From assembly GCA_017651785.1 (NCBI GenBank), contig JAGCCD010000264.1, positions 1-6,932 of the forward strand: a stretch of DNA of 6,932 bases. The letters are read 5' to 3'. The stretch's first letter is position 1. Every line of letters begins with the position of its first letter. Position numbers and translations under genes: made by a program. Origin of the DNA: Bacteroidales bacterium (GTDB lineage: Bacteria; Bacteroidota; Bacteroidia; Bacteroidales; UBA932). Of this stretch, positions 1 to 6,177 are shown one piece after another. The notes beneath the pieces were generated by a model. That model ran no database searches. It was not told the origin of the DNA and saw only the letters and a program-made list of their open reading frames with translations.

Positions 1-838
1 GCACAAGAGCCATAGAGAGCATTGCGGGCACATCTCCCTCACACGCAGCGATAATTCCCTCCGAATTGAGCAGGGACAAAGCCAGGCAACCGGTGTTGCC
101 AAGGGCCGCGAGCAGGTCGAAGCAACGGAGCGTGAGGCCGTCCAGCGAGTAGCGGACCGCTATGGATTTGAGGGCGCTGTATATCCGCAGGGCGCCTTCA
201 AAATCCCCATCACCGAAAGGCTTGCCGAATTTGGGGGCGTTGAGCGGCTTGAGGGACGGAATGTCTTTGAGCGCACCGCTGAGCTTAACCGCCTGCACAA
301 GCTCATCTATGGGAATATCAACGAGTTCCGCGCCAAGAAGGGCGTGTGCCGCGGCATAATCCACATCCGAGCTGATTAGCCAGTCTGACGGGCGGCCCAC
401 CACTCCGTAGCGCTTGCCCTTGAGTGCGCCGGGTGCGCTGAAAGGTTTGCGGAAGCTTGGGCCTGCACAGACGCCTATTCCCTCCCTGAGCTGTCTGGCG
501 ATGTCTTTGGCATCTCCGTGGATAATCTCTCCGGGAATGCCGCGGTCCCGCAGCCAGCTCATAATTTCCATAGATGCCGCAAGCGAGTTGCTCTTGCCGC
601 TGGTGAGCATACGGACTGGCATGCCCACGTGGCCGGCGTATACCCTCCGGAAGTTACCCTCTGTGCCGCCTGTGCGCACGTATATGATGTCTCCGGGGAT
701 GCCGAAGGAGGAGAAGTCCCCCTCAAGGCACTCGAACGGCTCGCCGAGAGCAGCTTCTATGTCTTTGATAAAAGGCTCGTTATGAGCGTTGCGGGCAAGC
801 TCCCCATGCAAGTCTGAGGTAAGGGTGTAAAGGCGCAT
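1..838 (-). CDS. L-fucose/L-arabinose isomerase-like protein (COG2407 type), 3' end missing
   Basis: The minus strand is open from an ATG at 838 to the left edge, giving 279 codons with no stop, so the gene is cut by the window. The translation begins MRLYTLTSDLHGELARN and reads as one globular cytosolic protein with no signal peptide or membrane segment. Recognisable stretches are YAGHVGMPVRMLTSGKSNS (about 67-85), GIGVCAGPSFRKPF (about 120-133), KRYGVVGRPSDWLISSDVD (about 142-160), LTLRCFDLL (about 235-243) and AACEGDVPAMLSM (264-276). The RCFD and CEGD segments are typical of the sugar-isomerase-fold proteins related to FucI and AraA; the acidic residues of CEGD are plausible metal ligands by analogy with the Mn-dependent isomerases. 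Members usually run to roughly 450-500 residues, so about 60% is visible. The start overlaps the lipoprotein stop as TGATG, implying one transcript and coupled translation. The fold is fairly sure; the substrate, and whether it acts as an isomerase at all, are not. Confidence 0.75.
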   Translation of the reverse strand, partial: MRLYTLTSDLHGELARNAHNEPFIKDIEAALGEPFECLEGDFSSFGIPGDIIYVRTGGTEGNFRRVYAGHVGMPVRMLTSGKSNSLAASMEIMSWLRDRGIPGEIIHGDAKDIARQLREGIGVCAGPSFRKPFSAPGALKGKRYGVVGRPSDWLISSDVDYAAAHALLGAELVDIPIDELVQAVKLSGALKDIPSLKPLNAPKFGKPFGDGDFEGALRIYSALKSIAVRYSLDGLTLRCFDLLAALGNTGCLALSLLNSEGIIAACEGDVPAMLSMALV

Positions 839-840
839 CA
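836..840 (-). promoter_or_regulatory. TGATG stop/start coupling site, lipoprotein to isomerase-like gene
   Basis: The lipoprotein stop TGA (840-838) and the isomerase-like ATG (838-836) share one base. No ribosome-binding sequence is visible in the preceding bases, so expression of the isomerase-like gene probably depends on translation of the lipoprotein. This is the main evidence that the two form one operon. Confidence 0.7.
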
Positions 841-2925
841 GTTGGAGATTTTGAAGTAGACCACTGCTTTTTCCGTGCAATGCCCGTCCTTATCAGTTAC
901 CTCAACCTTTACGGTCTTACCGTCTGAAGCATTGGACTTGATTGCCTTGAATGTTGCCTCGTCCAGGCCGTTGTAGTCCGAAATGGAAAGGTAAGAACTG
1001 CTGTAAGACCAGGAAAGATGCACCGGATCTGCCTCTTCCGGGCCATAGATCACTTTGAGCCTGTATGTCTGCCCTACCTTTAGGTTCACGGTCTTGCCCT
1101 GAACATCCTTGAAGTAGAGGGTCTGAATGTATGTTGACGGCACTGTGACGTGGCACTTGGCAAGGATGGTTCCCGGGTCAGAGGCGGCGGCCACAGTAAC
1201 GTCGGCCTCTCCTACCCTGCTGCCGAAAACGGATACGGAAGCCGGTGAGCCATTGGTAGTTACGGTTGTGGCAACCTCATCCAGCTTTATAATGTCGGGA
1301 TTGGTGGTTTTCCAGATAAGCTTCTTGTCTGTCGCGTCTGACGGGGAGATGGTGGCGGTGAGCGTCTTGGACGTGCCGCCAATCACGGAAAGGGTGGAGT
1401 TGCTGAGCGATACGCTTATTGATTTGGCGGTGACGGTGACCGTGCAGTGGCCGTAAACACCGTCCGGCGAAGATGCGCGTATGGTAGCCGTTCCCGGTGC
1501 CACGGCCTTGACCACGCCGTTCTGGTCTACCGTAGCGACCGAGGTATTGAGGCTCTCCCAGGACAGATACGTGGATGTGGCGTTGCTGGGAAGGATTGTT
1601 GCGGTAAGGGTGGCGGTTTCTCCGGTCTTGAGGTTGAGAGCAGAAGGATACAGGGTTACTGAGGTGACAGACACGTACTCCTTCTCGATTTCTATGGTGC
1701 AGGAAGCCGTCTTTCCGCCGCTTACAGTGCGCACCGTTACCTTTGTGGTGCCGGGGGCGGTGGGGACGACCTTGCAGGTGAGGCCGTTGGCCTGAAGGCT
1801 CACGATGTTGGGATCTGCAGACCAGGTGACGCTCTTGTCTGTGGCATCGTCGGGCATTACGGTGGCCTTGAGGGTTGCTGTTTCGTTGGTGTAGATGATG
1901 GTGTAGTCGTATTCCAGCGAAACGCTTGTTACAGGGACCACTACGGTTACGTGGCACACGTCGCTCACCTTGCCGCCCTCTGCGGATACGGTTATGTCGG
2001 CCTCTCCGCCGGAGACTGCGGTAAGCACACCGTTATTCACTGTTACACAAGAGCTTGAGCTGCTCCAGGTGAGGGTGGGGGTTGTGGCGTCTGAAGGACT
2101 GACGGTCACATCAAGGGTGTAGGTTTCTCCCTTGTTAAGCGCGACGTCGTGCATGCTGAGGGTGAGGCCGGTAACGGGCACGTATGCCTTGGTAACCTCT
2201 ACCTCGCAAGAGCCGTATACGCCATTTGGCGACTCTGCACGCACCGTGGCGGAACCGGCGGCGACGGCGGTGACCTTACCCTTGCCGTCTACCGTTGCCA
2301 CGGAGGTATTGAGGCTCTTCCAGGTTACGGTTTTGTCTGTTGCGTTGGAAGGAAGCACCGTTGCGGAGAGGGTGTAAGTATCTCCTACAGTGAGGTTGAT
2401 TGAGCTGGGAGTAACTTCTACGGAAGTGGCAGGAACATCGGGATTGTCAGGGTTATCGGGGTTGTCTGGATTGTCGGGATTATCCGGATTATCAGGGTTA
2501 TCTGGATTGTCAGGGTTGTCTGGATTGTCGGGATTGTCTGGATTGTCAGGATTGTCCGGATTGTCGGGGTTATCCGGATTGTCGGGGTTATCGGGCTTGT
2601 CAGGACCGCTCTTGGATACGACCGTAACGCTGCAGGAGCCTGTTTTGCCGCCGTCCGGAGAGGTGGCGGTAACGACGGCGGAACCGGGAGCCACACCCTT
2701 TACGGTATTGCCGTTCACCGATGCGACGTTCAGGTTGGACGTCTCCCAGATGACGGTCTGGTTGGTGGCGTTGCCCGGAGAAATGATGGCAGTAAGGCTA
2801 CGCTCCTCTCCCACCTCGATGGTGACTTCTGAAGGGACGATGGAGACACTGGATACCGGGACTGTGGGGTCGCAGGCTACGATTGCCGAGGCAAAGGCCG
2901 CAAAAAGGATGTTCCTGATTCTCAT
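838..2925 (-). CDS. Lipoprotein with seven bacterial Ig-like (Big_2) domains and a (Pro-Asp-Asn)17 linker
   Basis: This is a 695-residue predicted secreted lipoprotein. Residues 1-18 form a short lipoprotein signal: basic MRIR, a hydrophobic core, and a lipobox ending IVAC with Cys18 as the lipidation site. Ig-like domain 1 covers about 24-105. A Pro-Asp-Asn repeat linker spans 108-164. Six more domains follow at about 165-250, 251-331, 332-419, 420-501, 502-600 and 601-695. Most carry Big_2 hallmarks: a VxSVxVxPS opening, LxVGExxTLTAT, PSNAT then a Trp, SVATVD, GxVxAVAxGxATI, and a terminal beta strand with a Cys. Domain 7 is the most diverged. There is no catalytic domain or C-terminal sorting domain, so it is probably a cell-surface or periplasmic stalk, adhesin or binding protein. 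Asp-Pro follows the Cys, but no clear acidic surface-export signal is present, so surface exposure is unproven. The start is set by the signal peptide and a -7 box just upstream. It is the first gene of a likely two-gene operon. Confidence 0.9.
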   Translation of the reverse strand: MRIRNILFAAFASAIVACDPTVPVSSVSIVPSEVTIEVGEERSLTAIISPGNATNQTVIWETSNLNVASVNGNTVKGVAPGSAVVTATSPDGGKTGSCSVTVVSKSGPDKPDNPDNPDNPDNPDNPDNPDNPDNPDNPDNPDNPDNPDNPDNPDNPDNPDNPDVPATSVEVTPSSINLTVGDTYTLSATVLPSNATDKTVTWKSLNTSVATVDGKGKVTAVAAGSATVRAESPNGVYGSCEVEVTKAYVPVTGLTLSMHDVALNKGETYTLDVTVSPSDATTPTLTWSSSSSCVTVNNGVLTAVSGGEADITVSAEGGKVSDVCHVTVVVPVTSVSLEYDYTIIYTNETATLKATVMPDDATDKSVTWSADPNIVSLQANGLTCKVVPTAPGTTKVTVRTVSGGKTASCTIEIEKEYVSVTSVTLYPSALNLKTGETATLTATILPSNATSTYLSWESLNTSVATVDQNGVVKAVAPGTATIRASSPDGVYGHCTVTVTAKSISVSLSNSTLSVIGGTSKTLTATISPSDATDKKLIWKTTNPDIIKLDEVATTVTTNGSPASVSVFGSRVGEADVTVAAASDPGTILAKCHVTVPSTYIQTLYFKDVQGKTVNLKVGQTYRLKVIYGPEEADPVHLSWSYSSSYLSISDYNGLDEATFKAIKSNASDGKTVKVEVTDKDGHCTEKAVVYFKISN
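2434..2604 (-). repeat. 9-bp tandem repeat encoding a Pro-Asp-Asn linker
   Basis: Nineteen consecutive 9-bp units (on the plus strand RTT-RTC-NGG) encode one Pro-Asp-Lys, seventeen Pro-Asp-Asn and one Pro-Asp-Val triplet, residues 108-164 of the lipoprotein. The unit is perfect in protein but not in DNA. The seventeen PDN units use ten different 9-mers, all four proline codons (CCC 6, CCT 4, CCA 4, CCG 3), both Asp codons (GAC 11, GAT 6) and both Asn codons (AAT 11, AAC 6). The linker is acidic, extended and low in complexity, and separates the membrane-proximal Ig domain from the other six, probably as a spacer. Unit number may vary between strains through slippage. Confidence 0.95.
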
Positions 2926-2945
2926 AACGCAAAAGATTACCTCAA

Positions 2946-2953
2946 CAAATATA
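2946..2953 (-). promoter_or_regulatory. Bacteroides-type -7 promoter box of the lipoprotein operon
   Basis: On the minus strand the 56-bp divergent gap contains TATATTTG, a perfect match to the Bacteroidota -7 consensus TAnnTTTG. It ends 20 nt before the lipoprotein ATG, so transcription would start around 2940 with a leader of roughly 15 nt. No convincing -33 TTTG is seen at the expected 19-20 bp spacing; the bases there read CCTG. The assignment rests on the -7 match and the position alone. Confidence 0.5.
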
Positions 2954-2981
2954 CAGAAAAATTGCCATCTTTGCAGGCAGT

Positions 2982-3710
2982 ATGGAAATTTTCTTCAGCG
3001 ACAGCATAAGCGGCCCCGTCCTCACCCTTTCGGGCGATGAGGCCCAGCACTGCGCCCGTGTGCTTAGGCACAGGGCAGGAGATGAGATCAACGTCATAGA
3101 CGGCCTTGGCACCCTGTACCGCTGCACCCTCGAGGTGGCAGACGCACGCGAATGCACCGCAAGCATCATAGACACCGTACCCGGCTTCGGCTCACATCCA
3201 TACAGGCTCACAATGGCAGTCTGTCCCACCAAGAACACAGACCGCTACGAGTGGTTCGCAGAAAAGGTCACGGAGATAGGGGTAGATTCCATAGTGCCCG
3301 TTATAGGCGACAGGTCGGAGCGCCGCGTCCTCAAGACGGACAGGCTCAAGCGGATAGTGCTTTCCGCCGTTAAGCAGTCGCTCAAAGGAGCCATCCCGCC
3401 GGTGTGTGAACCCCTGAGCGTAAAGGAGTTCATAGAGTCCGTGCCGGAGGATGCGGTAAAGATGATCTGCTACTGTTTTGAGGATCAGGAGAAGGTCTCG
3501 GTGGCTCAGGTGCTGGGAGATGCCCGGTCACGGCCGGGAACGAAGGATATCTACATTCTGATAGGGCCGGAGGGCGATTTTTCGCCGGCGGAGGCGGAGC
3601 TGGCACGCAGCCTCGGCTGGCGTGCAGTAACCCTCGGTCCCAGCCGCCTGCGTACAGAAACCGCCGCCATAGTGGCCGCCACCCAGGTTTACTCCGCCCT
3701 CTGCTTTTAA
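2982..3710 (+). CDS. rsmE: 16S rRNA (uracil(1498)-N(3))-methyltransferase RsmE
   Basis: RsmE transfers a methyl group from S-adenosylmethionine to N3 of U1498 in helix 44 of 16S rRNA, in the cytosol. The 242-residue product has the family's usual length. An N-terminal PUA-like RNA-binding part (about 1-70) carries GDEAQHCARVLRHRAGDEI. A SPOUT (trefoil-knot) methyltransferase domain follows, with EKVTEIGVDSIVPV (about 94-107), ERRVLK then RLKRIVLSAVKQSLKGAIP (about 113-139), the knot motif LIGPEGDFSPAE (193-204) and LGPSRLRTETAAI (218-230). The last two line the cofactor pocket in characterised members. The start MEIFFSD is the usual family N-terminus and no longer extension is needed. It is transcribed away from the lipoprotein and ends at a hairpin terminator, so it looks monocistronic. 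No promoter with a good match was found, and part of it may lie inside the 5' end of the lipoprotein gene. Confidence 0.96.
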   Translation: MEIFFSDSISGPVLTLSGDEAQHCARVLRHRAGDEINVIDGLGTLYRCTLEVADARECTASIIDTVPGFGSHPYRLTMAVCPTKNTDRYEWFAEKVTEIGVDSIVPVIGDRSERRVLKTDRLKRIVLSAVKQSLKGAIPPVCEPLSVKEFIESVPEDAVKMICYCFEDQEKVSVAQVLGDARSRPGTKDIYILIGPEGDFSPAEAELARSLGWRAVTLGPSRLRTETAAIVAATQVYSALCF

Positions 3711-3748
3711 GCCGTTTTTAGCAACCAATTAATTATCAGCAACATACA

Positions 3749-3782
3749 AAATCAGGCCGTGTTTTTTCACACGGCCTGATTT
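3749..3782. terminator. Bidirectional hairpin terminator between convergent genes
   Basis: AAATCAGGCCGTG (3749-3761) pairs perfectly with CACGGCCTGATTT (3770-3782). A further T-A pair makes a 14-bp stem with a 6-nt loop. The A-tract on one side and T-tract on the other make it usable from both strands. It sits about 39 nt after the rsmE stop and 40 nt after the exporter stop, almost exactly midway. The downstream T-runs are short in both directions. The rest of the 111-bp gap (3711-3821) holds nothing else I can support. Confidence 0.85.
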
Positions 3783-3821
3783 CAGTTTTCGCTGACTGTC
3801 AATCACTTACAGAAAACGGCA

Positions 3822-5453
3822 CTACAAGGCTAATACGCTATCTGCATAGGAGGTGGCAGCAGGACGGTGCGTTATGCATAGGATTGTCTTTGTGCCGCGG
3901 AAGCGGGCTCCCAGGCGTTCCAGGAGCTCGAACTCTGTGTCTGCGTCCAGGGCCGAGGTGGCCTCGTCCAGGACGAGGATGCCTCCGGGACGCAGGAGGG
4001 CGCGGGCGATGGCGATGCGCTGCGCCTGGCCCTCGGAGAGGCCGGCGCCTATTTCCGCGCAAACGGTGTCTAGACCGTTGTCCAGCTCATATACAAAGTC
4101 TGCGGCGGCAAGATGGAGGGCGTCCCTCAGCTCTTCCTCTGTGGCGTCCGGCTTGGCCAGAAGCAGATTCTCGCGGATGGAACCGCTCAGCAGGCTGTTC
4201 CCCTGGGGTACGTACATAAAGTTGCAGCGGGTGCTTACGGACGAAGGGACGCAGGATGAGCCGTCGTACAGTTCGATTTTGCCGCTGTCGGGCTCCAGGA
4301 GAGCCATTATCACCCTGACGAGCGTTGATTTGCCCGCTCCGGTAGAGCCTACTATGGCCGTCATGGTGCCGGGCTTGAAGTCGTGGTCAAGATTCTGGAC
4401 CACAGGCTCTTTTGAGCCCTCGTATGTGAAGGTGAGGCCCGATACGCGTACCCCGGGAGCGCCCTTCAGGATAACGTCCTCTGCATCTTCTTCCTGGCGT
4501 TCGGTCTCTATGTCCAGCAGACGGTCTTCTGACGAAAGGGCCCTGATGAAAGCGGGCACCTGCAGGGCGATTCCGGCCACGGGCCTCTGGACCTGCCCCA
4601 CCAGCTGGAGGAATGCCACCATTGTACCGTATCCCAGAGTGCCGTCTTTGATGCCGAATACGCCCCAGAGGAACACAAGGGCGTAACCGGCTGCGAATCC
4701 CAGCTGCATGAAGCCGCGGGAAATGGCGTTGTAGTTGAGCCGGGTGATGGTTTTGTCGTACACCACCTTCTGCATTCCGCCAAGGCGCTCCAACACGCCG
4801 GCTGTAGCGCCGAGCATACGGATGAGAACGCGCCTCTGGGTGTTCTCCTGGATGTGCCCCTGAACTCGGGCGTCGGCGGCGCGGATTTCTCCGGACAGGG
4901 CGCGTAACTTCCTGAAGAACAGACGGCTGAACAGAACCGCGACCGGCATTATGATTAGCAGGATCCAGGCAAGTCCGGGCGAAAGCACGAACAGGTATGC
5001 CGATGCCGCCAGCAACTGGATAATTGTGATAAGAAGGTCTGGCAGCGTGACGCAGATGAAGTCTACCACCACGCGGATGTCTTCTTCCAGGCGGCTTACG
5101 GTGTCTCCGCTGTGCCTGCGGTCTTTGCCCGTCCAGGTGCTGAACATGACCTTGCGGAACATGTCGGCACGCATGGCGTTCTGGGCCCTGACCACTATGA
5201 GGCCCTCCCAGTATCGGGCGGCCACGCGCAGCACCACCTGGAACAGCATGATGCCCAGGAGGAACGCCACAAACGTATTCATCTCTCCAGAGGCGGCTCC
5301 GGTGGCCAGGTCCACGACCTTCTTGGACAGCCATACGAACGAGAGCGACGCAGCCACGGCCGCCACCCCGATGAGCACGCTCACCAGGATGCGGAACCGG
5401 TGCGGACGGACCATCCGCACAAGGCCGCGCAGACACTCGCGGAAAGGTCTCAT
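3822..5453 (-). CDS. ABC exporter, fused membrane and ATPase half-transporter
   Basis: Starting at the ATG at 5453, the product is 543 residues. The membrane domain (about 20-300) has segments near 21-42, 60-78, 133-157, 160-180 and 250-268. The intracellular region has RLEEDIRVVVDF (about 121-132) and IQENTQRRVLIRMLG (about 201-215). The nucleotide-binding domain (about 335-543) shows an A-loop Tyr344, Walker A GSTGAGKST (369-377), Q-loop Gln417 in YVPQGNSLLSGSIREN, signature LSEGQ (472-476), Walker B ILVLDE (492-497) and H-loop His529. The signature departs from LSGGQ by Gly to Glu. All catalytic residues are present, so it should work as a homodimer or with a partner. It lacks an N-terminal C39 peptidase domain, so it is not a self-cleaving PCAT-type exporter. 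An upstream in-frame ATG at 5546 lies inside the PqqD gene and encodes an unlikely Arg-rich leader. The start at 5453 overlaps the PqqD stop as TGATG. In context it probably exports the operon's peptide product; a lipid or drug substrate cannot be excluded. Confidence 0.9.
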   Translation of the reverse strand: MRPFRECLRGLVRMVRPHRFRILVSVLIGVAAVAASLSFVWLSKKVVDLATGAASGEMNTFVAFLLGIMLFQVVLRVAARYWEGLIVVRAQNAMRADMFRKVMFSTWTGKDRRHSGDTVSRLEEDIRVVVDFICVTLPDLLITIIQLLAASAYLFVLSPGLAWILLIIMPVAVLFSRLFFRKLRALSGEIRAADARVQGHIQENTQRRVLIRMLGATAGVLERLGGMQKVVYDKTITRLNYNAISRGFMQLGFAAGYALVFLWGVFGIKDGTLGYGTMVAFLQLVGQVQRPVAGIALQVPAFIRALSSEDRLLDIETERQEEDAEDVILKGAPGVRVSGLTFTYEGSKEPVVQNLDHDFKPGTMTAIVGSTGAGKSTLVRVIMALLEPDSGKIELYDGSSCVPSSVSTRCNFMYVPQGNSLLSGSIRENLLLAKPDATEEELRDALHLAAADFVYELDNGLDTVCAEIGAGLSEGQAQRIAIARALLRPGGILVLDEATSALDADTEFELLERLGARFRGTKTILCITHRPAATSYADSVLAL

Positions 5454-5455
5454 CA
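5451..5455 (-). promoter_or_regulatory. TGATG stop/start coupling site, PqqD to ABC exporter
   Basis: On the minus strand the PqqD stop TGA (5455-5453) and the exporter ATG (5453-5451) share one base. No Shine-Dalgarno sequence precedes it. The overlap fixes the exporter start here and suggests reinitiation by the ribosome that finishes PqqD. Confidence 0.75.
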
Positions 5456-5722
5456 GTCTACCGCTATGCCTGCCTCCTTCCACTTGGCCGCAATGGCCTC
5501 GGAGTCGCGAAGGGCCGTCGCGTAGTCTATCTCGTACCTGTCGCAAAGCAGGTTGGCAAGGTCTGCGGGAGTGAAGTCCTTGCCGTCCACCTCTTTCCAG
5601 AGGTATGCCGCAGACTCGTTCAGGGAGATCATGCGGTTGAAGTTGATCTGCTTGATGCTCTCTGCGGTAATGATGAACTCCTTGCCCAGAGGCCTCAGGG
5701 TGAAACCGGGAACTGTCTTCAT
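5453..5722 (-). CDS. PqqD-family protein (RiPP recognition element)
   Basis: This small 89-residue protein matches the PqqD fold: a short beta-rich N-terminus (about 1-30, MKTVPGFTLRPLGKEFIIT), the hallmark MISLNESAAYLWKEVDG (31-47), then helices including DLANLLCDRYEID (54-66) and a closing helix with Trp81. PqqD-type domains bind the leader of a ribosomally made peptide and present it to modifying enzymes; in lasso systems the equivalent protein is B1. It has no signal peptide or catalytic residues and should be cytosolic. The start overlaps the upstream peptidase stop by 4 nt (ATGA), and its stop overlaps the exporter start (TGATG). That places it between a protease and a transporter, as expected for a peptide maturation cassette. 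The family call is strong; the client peptide is not visible in the window. Confidence 0.85.
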   Translation of the reverse strand: MKTVPGFTLRPLGKEFIITAESIKQINFNRMISLNESAAYLWKEVDGKDFTPADLANLLCDRYEIDYATALRDSEAIAAKWKEAGIAVD

Positions 5723-6177
5723 AATATCTTGATTCTTCTGTATATACCTAAAACTATGCGTCTTGCCGTCCTTGGAGCCCTCACCCAGCGGCGGAAACGC
5801 CTCTGCCAGCGGGGCGCCCTGCAGTCAAGGCGGCGCGTGCCGCGGCGAAGGATTGCAACAGCCGTGCCGCAAATGTCGGCCAGGGTGCAGCTTTCCGTTG
5901 CGTCAAGGTTGCCGTCTCCTTTGAGCGTAACTCTTTGTCCGTCAAGCCTATGAACGCGATGCAGCACATAATGCCCGGGAGCGATTTGCGCCAGCACTAT
6001 ATCTCCCACCTGCACCCGGGGCTCAAGGAGCAGCTCTACGCTGTCCCGCTCTCCGCGGATGAAGGGCGACATGCTGGCACCTTTGGTGCTGATGACCACC
6101 GAATGTCCCTCAAGGAGCATCCGGGTCACCTCTCCCAGCATAAGGGCGTTGGGTATGACTCTCTTGACCGTGTTCAT
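5719..6177 (-). CDS. Small S24/S26 (signal-peptidase-like) serine protease, soluble, with basic C-terminal tail
   Basis: The 152-residue product has the core of the S24/S26 signal peptidase/LexA superfamily. Its motifs are STKGASMSPFIRG (30-42) with the likely nucleophile Ser35 before Met and Pro, VQVGDIVLA (55-63), VLHRVHRL (71-78) and VTLKGDGNLDATE (83-95). His73 stands where bacterial type I signal peptidases carry the general-base Lys, which points to the Ser-His arrangement of the SipW/Sec11 branch. No N-terminal membrane segment is seen; the first 30 residues are only mildly hydrophobic. The C-terminus (about 110-152) is very rich in Arg and has several Trp (RRGTRRL, WQRRFRRW, IYRRIKIL), suggesting contact with membrane or nucleic acid. 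It overlaps the kinase-like gene upstream and pqqD downstream by 4 nt each. With no C39 domain on the exporter and no other protease in view, it may cut the leader of the cassette's peptide; that role is inference. Confidence 0.8.
   Translation of the reverse strand: MNTVKRVIPNALMLGEVTRMLLEGHSVVISTKGASMSPFIRGERDSVELLLEPRVQVGDIVLAQIAPGHYVLHRVHRLDGQRVTLKGDGNLDATESCTLADICGTAVAILRRGTRRLDCRAPRWQRRFRRWVRAPRTARRIVLGIYRRIKIL

Noticed and set aside
162..817. Plus-strand ORFs in the left 840 bp
   Set aside because: The opposite strand encodes a continuous isomerase-like protein across the whole stretch; these are antisense shadows.
2434..2604. Possible CRISPR or iteron array
   Set aside because: The units are 9 bp with no spacers, vary only at synonymous positions and keep a coding frame, so this is a protein repeat.
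2966..2973. CATCTTTG on the plus strand as a -7 box for rsmE
   Set aside because: The first base of the consensus is wrong, no -33 TTTG lies at the right distance, and the start site would fall almost on the ATG.
2390..3040. 216-codon plus-strand ORF containing a long Leu-Ser-Gly repeat
   Set aside because: It is the antisense reading of the Pro-Asp-Asn array and of the lipoprotein N-terminus, and it runs into the rsmE start in the wrong frame. The lipoprotein frame has a signal peptide and Ig domains, so this is a shadow.
3785..3817. Inverted repeat GTTTTC / GAAAAC near the exporter stop
   Set aside because: Only 6 bp of stem with a 21-nt loop and no strong inner pairing; the adjacent 14-bp hairpin explains termination better.
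3853..4686. 277-codon plus-strand ORF
   Set aside because: It lies opposite the exporter nucleotide-binding domain and has Ser/Arg-rich shadow composition with no motif.
4387..5436. Long minus-strand ORF of 349 codons rich in Pro, Arg and Gly
   Set aside because: It is an alternative frame of the exporter gene, opened by high GC content, with no recognisable domain.
5454..5546. Upstream in-frame start for the exporter (ATG at 5546)
   Set aside because: The extra 31 residues are read in another frame of the PqqD gene, are Arg-rich and match no exporter N-terminus. The ATG at 5453 fits the TGATG junction.
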